Assembly (NCBI RefSeq): GCF_047496725.1
Contig: NC_132970.1
Coordinates: 3,349,001 to 3,413,000, forward strand
Direction: 5' to 3'
Origin: Anoplolepis gracilipes
Taxonomy: Eukaryota > Arthropoda > Insecta > Hymenoptera > Formicidae
Length of the DNA stretch: 64,000 bases
The notes beneath the pieces were generated by a model, which was not told the origin of the DNA, searched no databases, and was given only the letters and a program-made list of their open reading frames with translations. Position numbers and translations under genes: made by a program. Each line of letters begins with the position of its first letter. Within the stretch, counting starts at the first letter, position 1. This document shows, one piece after another, positions 28,834 to 40,717 of the stretch.

Positions 28834-28989
28834 AGTATTGCTGATCATTTTCCTCGTTATATTTTCGAAAAGAAAAATTTGATTGCAAATTTTGTAAAGT
28901 GCAACATTACTACTCGCTAATTGTAAACAACATCTGTAGAATACTTTTCCTAAACATCTTTAAATAAATTTACGGCTTACCACATAACA

Positions 28990-29340
28990 ATAAAGGGTAG
29001 CTGCTATGCTTCGTTTTACGACGTACCCCTTCCCTCTTACCTTGGCGATAGCCAACGCGCTTTCACGAAAGATCGCGGGACCGGCTGCGTGGTAAACGTG
29101 ATTATAACCATGCTCGCGCGATTCGCTCGTAAACATAATCAAGCCGAGGCAATACTGCGTTCAACTCGTTCCGAAAGACGCGACCGGCATGTCCGGCGGA
29201 ACCGCTTGGGTGGTCGGAACACACGACCACGAATTCCAACCGTTCCCCGAAGCGTTCCGAGAAGGCCCGTTACATATCTCATGCGCGTAACGTCGCATCG
29301 ACATATCCCGAATCCCGCGGGATGCTCCAAAGTGACACCC
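28990..29340. other. GC-richer patch with a weak minus-strand exon candidate
   Basis: On the minus strand, an acceptor (gagttgaacgcag) near 29,158 opens a frame that ends NHVYHAAGPAIFRESALAIAK at the donor GTAAGAG near 29,041. There are no stops and no recognised family. A poly-A run lies just outside at about 29,368-29,394. Confidence 0.18.
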
Positions 29341-31160
29341 TTGCTCTCATTAAAGCAATAAAAAAAAATAAAAAAAAAAAAAAAAAAAAAAAAACGAAAA
29401 TCGAAAACATCTGTTCTCCAATACTGTAGCTCCCGTTTCTCGTCGATTCTTTGATTTGCATTTCAAGAGAAAAAATTGTTGCATTTATAAATATTGCATG
29501 GTGCATATAAATATAATTTTGCAAATTATATGCAACGATCAAATTTGTGAAACGTTATAAAATAATTTTTTCACATTAACTGTTATGACAAAAATATTTT
29601 ATCTTTCCGAACGCGGTAATTTACAAATTAATGACGTAAGTTAATCATGAGTTCAATCCATATTTGTGTTTTATTTTGTAACGTTGTAATATTCGAAACT
29701 GCAAAGTGTCTCTCTTTCTCTCACTAACAGTTCGCGGCATTCAAAGACAATAATGACAGCGTTATTATCACGCTTAAAGCGGCTATTATGGATAAGTCAT
29801 GGTTTAAGTGTAATTACACGCTCCTCACAAGATAACTTTGTGAGATTTTACAGAATATTACGGACACGCGTGCGTTCCATGACAAGCATTTTCGACTGTG
29901 TATCGAAGGCACCGATAATAGACGTAATAATACTGATAACGCTGGCTGGTACTTCGAAGTAGTTACTTTGAAAGTGAAATTTTATCTACTGATTTCTGGT
30001 AATTTGTAAATTCTTGAGCCGTCTCATCGGACTTCGCTTCGACAAAACGGATCTCTGTGTCTTCTGGCAATAATTTGTGTCTTCTGGAAGCGCTTCCTTG
30101 AACGCTATTGGCAAGCTCGCGCGCATATACAATTCCGATTATCGCGCAAACATCGCGTTGGCCGATGTAGCCTTGAAATTTCTGCGAATTGAACACAAGG
30201 CAATCTGCATTTCACAAAGATAACGCTTTAACGAATCGCTGTGATGGCAACTTGAAGTTTTTTATCAAAAGTTTTAACGAAGCAAAGCCGTTATCATCTT
30301 CTATCAACAAAACTGATTGGATAAAAATTTGTGACTTTTATAGTATTTATCGTAAGTATGTAAGTATATATATATATATATGTATATATTACGCGCAGTG
30401 TTTAATAAAAAGTGATAATAAATAAAATTTCTACATTTATCACGTTTTTTTAATTATGTATGTTAAATGATTAAATTATGTAAAGTAAATGATTAAATTA
30501 GCGTATAATAAAAAATGTTAAATATTAAATATTAAATTTTTTACTTGATATTGAAAGAGATAAGAAAAAGAAAGAATCTCTCTTTTTTAGTCGTGTGATA
30601 CGCTGTGCATTCAAGAATTAAATGTCAGAATGTAGCGAACAAATCCTGAAACCGTTACGATAACACTTGATCGTTATCAGCGGCTTAGTCATCTTATGAA
30701 TGGCATTTCATAAAATTTTGCTTGTCATTGCTCGCGCATAACGCGATGAGAACCGCTGCGATCTGTTTTATTCGTGCTCATGCATGAGGACGCGTGATGC
30801 AAATCGTGCACATAGAGAAACAGCATCATCGGATACCACTTCTGGCCTTTTTTGTCATTGTTATGTCCTGTCAACTTTGTCGTCCAAGGTTGCGACAGTA
30901 CCGATTTGGCGGAGACGCATTTCGTGGTCATGAACAAACACGCTCGTAGGTGGAACAAAAATCCGAATAGCCTTTCTATTTTTTTCTCGTCGCAAAACGT
31001 GACAAAAATAATTTTTTCTTTTCGTTTTACAGCTATATGCTTATCGTCCGATTTTGTACATAAAATTTTTCTCACTACTTTTCGCATGAAAAAATATACA
31101 ATTAGATATATACAGGGTGCATCGGAGTGCCCGTATCAGGCATTTTTTTTAACTAAAATT

Positions 31161-31491
31161 TCGATTGAAAAATGTTTCCTACAAAAGTTTTGTGATTTCG
31201 AAAAGTCAAGATGGTGCCATTGGTTTGACCTTGGGTGTAACACTGCCAAAGTAAAGGTCAATCTAGTTTTTTTTTTTAAACAGAACTACTCTAATTTGTT
31301 ATAATAGTTTATGAGATATTTAATATTTTACTTTGACATAATTTTACATAAATAATAATAATTTTACCATCCATTTAAAAATTTAGATTGATCTTCATAT
31401 AACCTTAACAAGTACACCCAAGATCAAACCAATGGCACCATCTTATTATGTCCCTCTCAAAGTCACAAAACTTTTATGCGGAATTTTTCGA
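31161..31491. mobile_element. Near-palindromic MITE-like element
   Basis: The left arm, about 31,161-31,280, carries AAGATGGTGCCATTGGTTTG. The right arm, about 31,375-31,491, carries its exact reverse complement. The symmetry extends through AAAAGTTTTGTGA and a GGTCAATCTA / AGATCAATCTA block, leaving a ~95 bp loop. There is no coding capacity. Confidence 0.7.
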
Positions 31492-34400
31492 TATATATCC
31501 TCTTTCTCTCTCCCTCGCCTTCTCTCCATCTATCTATCTCTATCTATTTTTCTATTTATCTATCTCTATCTCAAATTTCATTTCTGTTACGAATTGATTG
31601 AGTTAGAGATAAATAGTTTAATAATTTGTAGCACTTGATTTCTCGAACAAAATTTGAAATTAATTTGTTAATAAAATAATCCAGGATTTCAAATCTTTAA
31701 TTTGAAATTCTGTATTAAAGGATATATGCGTGTTGAAGGATATATCCTTTACGCGAATAATTTAAACCCAGACTTGAGATATCCTTGAAACTATGCTACG
31801 TGTAAAAAGGTTAGACCCGCCTAACATTTAGCGATCACATCACAGATTCGAACAAAACGGAGAAATAAATACAATTCTTATAAACCGACGCTCGGAGACG
31901 AGTGACCGAGATGCCTAATATCATATGCCCAATACACAGGCCTATACGGTGTCCTAAATTGTCGGTGGGCGTCCGGCTAATGGGTCGTAATGAGAGTTGT
32001 CGGACTAGCATAATGACTATGCTGAAACGAATGTTGAATTCTCTCGATCAGCTTGAAGGGAAACATTCTCGATCGGAAAAGGGATGAGCGGGCGCGTGTG
32101 CAATGGTTAACAAAAATTATTTGGTCCTGACAAATTATTATCTATTTGGTCGCTAAGATCTTTCGAGATCACCCGTCTGTGTAATATTAGACGAACGAAA
32201 TGCGGCGGTTTTGCAATCGTTTCGATCCTTCACCCATAACTAAAATACTACAGCATCTGTTTCTCAAAGTTCTTTTACTTGTACAGTAACAAATAAATTC
32301 AGCAGTTAATAAATTTTATGCACATCACTATTGGAAAGATCATTCAATCTTGAGTTTTGAATATTCGAAAATCAAATACACAGGCAAACAATCGCAATTG
32401 TTTTCTCTTTAGAATGAATTTTTATATTATATTATCTCATTATAACATGTTTATTTGAAAAATGAAAGTTTATATAAAAAAATACAAAATTACAAGAGAG
32501 AAAAAGTCTAATATTTACCTAATAATAAAACTAAAAAAAATTAAGAGATCTCTATCTATTAACTTTACTAATACAAAGATTCTAGCTGTAACACAGTACG
32601 ATAAAAATATGAAAAATAATTGTAACAAAAAATTTATTTTGTCTAGTATAAATTATCAATATTACATAAATTACATTATTTAATTAAATTCCCCCTTCCT
32701 CTTTTTCGATAAAAGTCAATATATCCCATAAATCGAAATGATATATCTTGTAGTATGATATATTGAAAAACTATCAGTTATTAGTTGAGCACCTTCAATG
32801 TAAAGGTCTTGATCAAAACAATACGTGTCTCGTTCGACAGGATGAGTGTCGCTGCAACTGATCTCGCCAGTCTCGTTCGCCGTTCAGCAAGTGACTCACT
32901 CTCAAAGTAGCGTTGGATAAGAATGAACGCGAACAAATAACCTCGAGTTCTTTCTCGTATGCACTGCATTAGTTCGATTGCGGAATAATCAATACAGTCG
33001 CCGATTGAGTACCACTGCCGATCTAGCCGGAGTGACATCCTTCGTGTCGCGAGCCACAGCTCCCTCTGACACGTGTCATTCGTGGCACCGGCCGGCTTTG
33101 AATAAGAACGAACCGCGGCCAAATGACAAAACGATTCCGTACATGTCGCGCGCGTTAAGAACCGATCTTGTGGCTCGAAAAAAATGAAAAGAAAACCATA
33201 TAATTTTCTTTTCATACTATTGTTATATTGAATATTGAAATAAATTTAAATTTAACGATATTATATACACAGAAATTATTTTTATTTATATTTAATGTAT
33301 ATGAAAATCGTAATATCAGAGCGTCTTACGTATATCTTCTGTTTACGTAAATCAAGTCTTATTTAAACTTGATAAATTTCTGCTAACGTTAGAAAAAAAT
33401 GTCACAGACTAAACAATACTATTTAAAGAATTTTTTTTTGTTAATATTTTTTGAAATTTTTAATGTGTGATAATTCCTTGTCGCAATGTGGTTTGTTAAA
33501 CTCTGATAAAATTAATATATTATTAATAACTCAATGAGTAAATTTCTCATGAAATTGTAATCTTATATAAACAAAATATCTGATAAAAATTAGCGAGATG
33601 AAAAACTTGTAAAATACTTGTCAAATTATGAATAATGAGAACTTTACAATAATATTTACTTGCACATATTACTTTTCTATTCGTACGTAATGATATATGT
33701 TGAATAACTATTATTTGTTGTAATATTCTCTATAACATTATATATTAAAAAAATAGAGAAAAATTTGTTCAAGAGACTCAGAAAAAATGACTTTAATTCT
33801 CAAATAAAAATTCCCTGATACTTACAAAACAGGTAAAGTTTTCTTTATTTAAGATAATCTTATTGCGTTATTATCGCGCAAGTTATCATGCAAATTCATT
33901 TTAAATCTGATATTACGTATAAATATCTTGATAGCTAATCTCTCTTACATAATACAAGTATTTTCCAGATTCGATATATAAATTGGGATCACATAAATTG
34001 AGCGATGATACCGAAAGGAAGGCGCTTTTAGATCTAGTTCACCGCAGTTAGGTTCTCTCGGCGGAAATCGTGATTCCCATAGCTTTCCCCCGCATCGTGA
34101 TAGCCCGTCATTGTTCGCAGCGCGTTATGAATGAGCGAAACGCGGGACACGCAGCTCTATATGCGCCACGATTTGAACACGCGCGCGTACTCGGAGCTAG
34201 AGTCGGATGAGAATGAGAAGAAAAAAAAGAGACGAATCGTGCGAGAAGATGAAATCGCGCGAGCGCGCGTAATTATCGACGATCCTGTTGCACCGCATAG
34301 GATAGTGTTTCCTGTCGGTCCCTCCCTCGCAATCTCTTTCTCCTCGCGCTCCACGTTTTGTTGCACGATAACTTGCTATCAATCGGACGATATCGCGAGA

Positions 34401-36965
34401 CCAGAGTATCAGTGTGTGGTAATTATGCGACTTTGTTCCTCGAGAAAGAGTGATTTTGCATCGATTAGAATCTTTCAATATACTTGAAGTAAATTTGTGA
34501 AAATTATGATTTTCATTACGAAATCAGCAATGATAAAGAAAATATTTTAAATAGAAAAAAAATTATGTTAAATCATCGGCTTTTCATAATCAATTTGATT
34601 GTGTTAAAGTTACTCTAAAATATTAGGTGATATATGTGTAAAGCATTTAATAAATTTCGTAAATGTAAAGTAAACGTAAAGTTTTCAGTTTCTTATTAGG
34701 TAAGAAAGGAAGGAAATTATCTTCTATAGATAATTCTAAAGCAATCATTCTATCTCTGTTATAAAGTTTAATCATTTCATTAATCGTAAGAAACAAATAT
34801 AGAAAAAAATACACTGTAAAAAATGTTAAAAATTACATAAAAAAATAAGTGAAATATATAATAAAATTGCACAATTATTGTTCGTATAATTTTTAACATA
34901 TTCTTACAATGTAATGAACAAGGATGCAAATTTTTGTGAGCTCTTATTTCAAATTTCCGCAAATTAATTCTGGTTTATTGGTAAACGCTACGCTCCCGAT
35001 TCTTCCTTCTTTTATATGTCATAGTAGGTCTTTCATGCAATCATGCGAGTTAATTATATCAACTTCATAACAATTTCGTATGACGTGAATGTTACCTATC
35101 ACCTTTATGGCTAACGGCGATTCGTATAGGACAGGCGCGTACACGTCACATTACACACGTACAACACACATCGATAATCCGACGTCATCCGATGTGGGGA
35201 AGTTGTTATCGTTCTTCTTTGCACGCGACATTTATAAAGTGCACCCCGATGACGTTCATATTTACGTATTACTTAATATCACACGCTCGGGTACGTTGAC
35301 AACGTAATAGTTATAGCAAACAAAACAGAATGTTCCTTCATATCTTTATCTTATCAATTTTGCTTTCAACAAATCATTTTAAGTTAAATTTTAAGACAAT
35401 TTTAATTAAGTCAATGATAAATTCAATGAGCTCTAATGTATGATGTAAAAAAATGTGAAAATTAATTATACAACGGTTTTTTATCACACATATATGTATA
35501 AATTAATTAACAGACGATTACATATTTATATTTTTAATAATTTCAATTTTATAGCTATTAATCTTTAAGCTATAATTTTATTCTAATGTTATATAACGTT
35601 GGCTTTAAACTTATTTTTTATTATTGTTTCTAGATACATCAAATAGTAATTTCTTTTTATTAACAAAATAATATAAATGCTTTTCAATAGTAATTTTGAT
35701 AAAACAATTTTTTAAAATATAAATTCTCTTTAAAATCAAAAATAGTCAAACCGACGCACATTTGTATCTAACAACATTCGCTATTTAATCACACAAGCTG
35801 AGAGAAATATTCGGTTTTTTTTTCTCAAACGAGATCGCGGCATGCAAAGGTCTCTACGTAAATATTTTCCGCGAACGTTCGTGACAATGACGTTACGCGT
35901 AGCGAGGATCGTAAGAACGCCCCTGCATTGACGTAAAACCAAGGTTAACACAGGGACGTCTCGAATCGAACGCCTACGGGGTAACTAGCGCGGGCGCGAC
36001 CTACGACCTTAACGATCCACGTGTCCACCTGTTCCGTCTCGATTTCGACGCCACGTTAAATTCATCGATTTACTCGATGAACACAGCAGAAGCGCGCAAT
36101 TAATATACTGACACGGTCAAATAAAAATATTCCGAAGTTGCCTTTTATTCAATTTCTAACAGAACATAAACAAGTTTTTTTAGTTTATACGCTTGCACGT
36201 ATGTACACTACGAGTAATTATTGTTCCTTCGAAATAAATAAAATTTTGTATTTAAAATAAAATAATTATATATACATATTAAAAAAAAAAAAATTGTCTC
36301 AAATGCATCGGTAAAATTTATAGACGAAAAAGGGGTGTGTTTTATAAATCTTATATATATAAATAATTTAAAATATAAAAAATGTATCTCTGAAATATTG
36401 ACACACACACACACACATATATATATAATTATATATATCCCTTTATACGAATACCACACGACTATTTTTTCTTATAGCTCAAAATAGTTTTAGAAATATA
36501 TTTCTCTGTGATTAGGATATCACAGTATTGAAAAGTGAAACGTTTCCGAGAAAATGTCATACAACTGCTTATCTACAATTGACATCGTCCAAACGTACTG
36601 ATAAGCGTACTGTTCACATACAATAACCAACGCAATTCGATGCTTTGGATTAATGCTGTCAATACTGGGACCCGCATATATCTCGAATAGTATTCGGACA
36701 ATATTCATGAGTCGCACAATTGAGTATACGAAAATAGCACGTTCTGTGAAGGACAGAAGCAGTCTTATTGCAATGAAGAAAACACGAAAAAAAAATGAGT
36801 GTTATTATTCGAATATTGTGAGAAATGCTAAGCATCAACAAGACCGTTTTTTCGAGCATAATAAACATTATATTAAATACATCGGACATATTTTCGTATA
36901 CCGCGTGACGTGAAAAAGTACCTCACTCGTGCGCCTTTCCACCTCCAAGGTGAGGAAGTTCGATG
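31492..36965. other. Intronic DNA with small GC-richer islands
   Basis: Mostly AT-rich. Balanced-composition patches at about 32,790-33,190, 34,020-34,480 and 35,840-36,110 stand out and may be regulatory. There is a short perfect hairpin (12-bp arms) at 31,716-31,751 and a (CA)n run near 36,403-36,416. No supported gene. Confidence 0.4.
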
Positions 36966-37073
36966 GGGAAGGAAGGAAGGAAGGAAGGAAGGAAGGAAGG
37001 AAGGAAGGAAGGAAGGAAGGAAGGAAAGAAGGAAGGAAGGAAGAAAGGAAGGAAGGAAGGAAGGAAGGAAGGA
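36966..37073. repeat. (GGAA)n microsatellite
   Basis: About 27 GGAA units on the plus strand with a few AGAA variants. In the mastermind transcript this is a (TTCC)n tract starting about 140 nt after the first-exon donor. Confidence 0.95.
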
Positions 37074-37216
37074 GAGCCGCCGAGTTTGTAACAAGTTCGA
37101 ATTCTCACAGCGGCGTAGGCACACCTATACGCTTGTCCACGACACGATAAAAGCGGGCAGAAGAAGACGAAGACGAAGAGAAGGCAATAATAAAAAAAAT
37201 GAAATAAAGAACTTAC

Positions 37217-37702
37217 CATGTGAACGTTGGAGAGTCCCACCGAGTCGCTCTGCTTCTTATCCGTCTTCTTGGCCTGCCGTTTCGCTTTGCTCTCGAGGAA
37301 GCGCTGCTTCAGCACCTGGGTGTCATATGTATTCTGCTCGCACAGCCCGTTGAAGCTCTGATCGAACCTTGGGATGCAATCAGTCTGCCTACGCCGATAA
37401 CTCTCGATTCTGCGTCGCAAACGGTCCACGACCGCCTGCCTCTTCGGGGTGAGTACCTCACCCATGCCGGGTGCTTGGCCCATTTGTTGTTGCTGCTGTT
37501 GCTGCAGATGCAACTGCTGTTGACCAGCTATGCCTAGCTGACCGGCAGCGGCGTTCAACTCGTGGATCGCGGATTGGCCGAGGACGTTGCCGGCGCAGGG
37601 TACGTTGCCGGTGTGCCCGTTCGGGCCCTGGCCCGCGCACACGGAGATGGTGCCGGGGGGGCCTTGCGGGGGCTGACGGGGCAGGAGCCCCCCGGCCTCC
37701 AT
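37217..37702 (-). CDS. mam: Mastermind, first coding exon
   Basis: Mastermind is the nuclear co-activator that docks on the Notch intracellular domain-CSL complex and recruits acetyltransferases. This exon encodes 162 residues. Residues 1-85 are Gly/Pro/Gln-rich with a seven-Gln run at about 67-73. Residues about 85-150 form the conserved basic N-terminal MAML domain, read as VVDRLRRRIESYRRRQ, then the FDQSF and LKQRFLESKAKRQAKK blocks. The domain is the long helix that contacts Notch ankyrin repeats and CSL. I chose the ATG at 37,702 because an in-frame TGA lies 11 codons upstream and only a GTG lies between. The exon ends in phase 0 at a consensus donor (CATG|GTAAGT). The rest of the gene must lie beyond base 1. 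It is divergent from Elp4. Confidence 0.92.
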
Positions 37703-40700
37703 ACAGCCCCCTAAATCCACCGCAGGATAAGCCAGTTCTCAATTAGTGCCACCGAGGTGGTCGTTGATAACGCGCGATGCCGGCCGCACGACCTCGTCGT
37801 CCTCTACCACCGGCTGCACCGCTGTCTGCGTGCCGAGCATCCTCCAATCCGCTGGCGTGTCGATGATCGCGCCTGACTTCCGGCAGGAAAGCATCTGGCC
37901 GCGTATAACCGCGCTTTCGGGCGCCCCCGGACTTGACCGCGGTCAAGATCGATGTTTTCTTTCGCGAGACTTGTTTTGAAAGAACACCATGTACTTGTTG
38001 CCAAAATAAATATCTCGATAACGAGAAAGAGGAAGCTCTTATATCGGCGTGAAGAATGTAACGGTGTGGAATGTTATACGACGGAGATTCCAAAGTTACC
38101 GCACATACATACACACTCGCCAACTGCCGCGATACGTGACGCGATGCCACCGGCGCGCGGCGTCGACGCGACTCGTCAATGAACGCCGCGCGTTCCGCCT
38201 TTTGTTCGTGATCCACGTGACCGCGCGCGCGATAGTGCGCGCGTCGTCGCCGTCACACGACCCGCTCACCAAACTGTGTTGCTACTTGCTACTCTGCTCT
38301 CCTTCCTCCAGTATTATTTCGAAACTCTCTACGAATGCGATTATCGCGTCCAACGCGCCCCCATCAAACAGTTACGTTCACAGTCACATTCATGGCTAAC
38401 GTTCAGCGTTACGTTAACGCCAACAAGCGCTATTCAATTTAAATGTATGCGCCCGAATGTATCGTATTTGAATTTTCACGTAAAATGTCTACGATATATA
38501 TACTTATATACGCGCGTGTTGCATTTCGTCGTCACTTCGAGTCCGATGTTACGCCAGAGTTCATTGGAAATATCGGGTTCACAACTGTCACTCTCGAGAA
38601 CGCGCGCAACAGAAGATTTGACGACGGTGGGACGGAAGGTTCGCCGCGCGCGACTAACTTCTCGATAAGAGCCCGCTCGAGTCCTTTCTCTCGTTCGCTA
38701 CTTCTCTCTTCATCTCACAGGCGCGTGCTGTCCCTCTCTCGTTCGCTCCTTCTCCGTCTCTCGCTTCCCCTCGCGTGTATCGTTCTCGTCACGGAGATGC
38801 TGGCGTAAGTAAGAGAGAGGGGATAGGGGCCACCGCGACACAAGCCTTTCGCGACTTCACACAATCGGGGACCTCCTTTACCGTGATGTTCGCCTTGCTG
38901 CGCTTTTCCACGCACGAAAATAATCCTTATGCGCGTTCGATATTCGCTACGTATCGAATGATCGTCGTTAGATGAAGGAAACACACTGAGTAAACACCAA
39001 CGCGACCCTAGGTATTTACGGCGGATTTGTTCGGTGTGTCGAGCGCGCTGGACGTCACAACAGGTAGTTGAGCGAGGGCAGCGTGCTGCCGCTTGTCCGG
39101 AGAAAGAGAAGAAAAGAGAGCGGGTGGGAGCGAGAGGTCGTCAAACGGCACTGTGCAAGAGAGACGCCGCCTGTCGGATAGAATGAGAAGGAAACATACG
39201 GCGACCAACGAAGCTGGTCGAGAGATGGCAGAGGGGAGGAGGGTGTGCGCGCGCGCGAAGGAGAGAGATCGAGAGCGAGAAGGAACGAGGGATCACGAGA
39301 GACGATAGCGCGAAGAAAGAGAGGGGATCGGCGGATTTTCCAACGTTCGGCCAACTTCCTCCTGCGCGCACTCGCATGAGACGCGGCTTCAAGTTCGCCG
39401 CGAGTCCACGTTCTCTCTTCACCTCTCTCCAAAATCTATCTTTTTTTCTTGTCGCTTCTTCACGCTTTCCTCTTCTCTTCTCGTGTCTTTCTTTTCCATT
39501 GTAATTGTTGCTTTCGTTCTTTCTCTCTCTCTCTCTCTCTCTCTTTAATCTCTTGTTATATCGAGATCAAACACTCCGACTCTCGTTATTTCTAAAGGAA
39601 ATACTGCTGCAAAGGCGTTCGCTCGTAAGAAACATTCTGGAATTCATTGAAGCCGTTTCCGCGCTACCGAGCGTCGTTTAGCCTATGCGCCGGTTGACAC
39701 GCGCGAAATTCGTTTTTCATACAACACGGTCGTCCTACAGTCCGATATACGCGGTCGCGCATTCTGATCGCGCACATTGTGCGGATGTTGGTTCACTGGC
39801 ACTTACACACATATGCACAAACACACACGCGCGATCTGAACCGTCGCGGAAAGAAATCAAATACCATCGAACGTTGACATTAAACTCGTCGCGGACGAAT
39901 AGCAAACAATTACATAACCTCACTTTTCGGCTATTATGCACATACGCACGCGCGCGCGCGCGCGCTCCACGCAGCTGATTCAACGTAGTTTCAATGATTC
40001 TTTCTATATTTTCTCACGAATGCTCGCGCGCGATTGCATCCATTGCGACGAAACAAAGGATTACGCGCTCCAAACTTGCCTCTATCGAACGCTCGATGCC
40101 ATTAACAGAACTGCGCATAGGGATAGAACGAGTACATACATGTATCGTTCAAACGGCGAATCATAATTACTGCCGCCGCGACGCGATCGCACTCTGGTGG
40201 TGATACGGAAAACCGCTAGAAACGTCGACCGCCGACCGACTTTATCGAATGTGGTGTCATCACTTGACTCATATCAAAACTACGAACGACGAGTGATGGT
40301 CGATTACAGGATAATAGTCGCGAAAATCTCGATGAAGTATGTATAAACTTTGACACACGTGGGCTGTGTTAGAGAAAACGCTATTAGCCTGCTCTGTCCT
40401 TGTAACTTTGAATAAGTAACGATAAGATTACAGATAAAACAATCCTTTTTGCGCTAATAGCGTCTCCTCAAACCTAACCTCTAACCTCATCTAAAAAATT
40501 GTGTATGTACAAATTTTGACAGGTTATTGATAATTTTTATTGTACTTATCATACATATTCATATACTTTTAGTAAAGATATAATTTTACAATATAAAAAC
40601 TGAAATTGTATTATTTCTAGATAAAATATATTTTTTGTGAACACTTTGGATTATATACATAAATGCTAAATTATTTTTCAGAGATAATATATTCAGACGG

Positions 40701-40717
40701 CTTTAGCCACAAAAGAG
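37703..40717. promoter_or_regulatory. Divergent promoter/5'UTR region, mam and Elp4
   Basis: CpG-dense, GC-richer DNA from about 37,700 to 40,330, with a (CT)n tract near 39,524-39,544 and a CG run near 39,950-39,965. Several overlapping frames on both strands show no domains and are explained by composition. The mastermind 5' leader must begin in this region (minus strand), and the Elp4 leader lies at its right edge, where the DNA becomes AT-rich. No TATA box or start site could be fixed from sequence alone. Confidence 0.5.

Larger units (their letters stand above)
1..37216 (-). other. Presumed first intron of mastermind (partial)
   Basis: The mastermind exon at 37,217-37,702 ends at a consensus donor, and no downstream mastermind exon (long Gln-rich frames) is seen on the minus strand down to base 1. 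The whole stretch is therefore read as one intron longer than 37 kb. Every open frame here is short, low-complexity or repeat-derived. It contains AT-rich unique DNA, microsatellites, GC-richer islands and several inverted-repeat elements, listed separately. An unrelated nested gene with small exons cannot be excluded; weak candidates are given below. That mastermind has very long introns in insects is family knowledge; the assignment here is inference. Confidence 0.55.

Noticed and set aside
30725..31304. Overlapping 120- and 150-codon frames on opposite strands
   Set aside because: The plus frame runs into the palindromic element at 31,161; neither shows a recognisable domain.
36910..37353. 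147-codon plus frame over the (GGAA)n array
   Set aside because: Microsatellite translation (GRKEGRKE...) continuing antisense to the mastermind exon.
37703..37720. Start of mastermind at 37,720
   Set aside because: That codon is GTG; the first ATG after the in-frame TGA is at 37,702.
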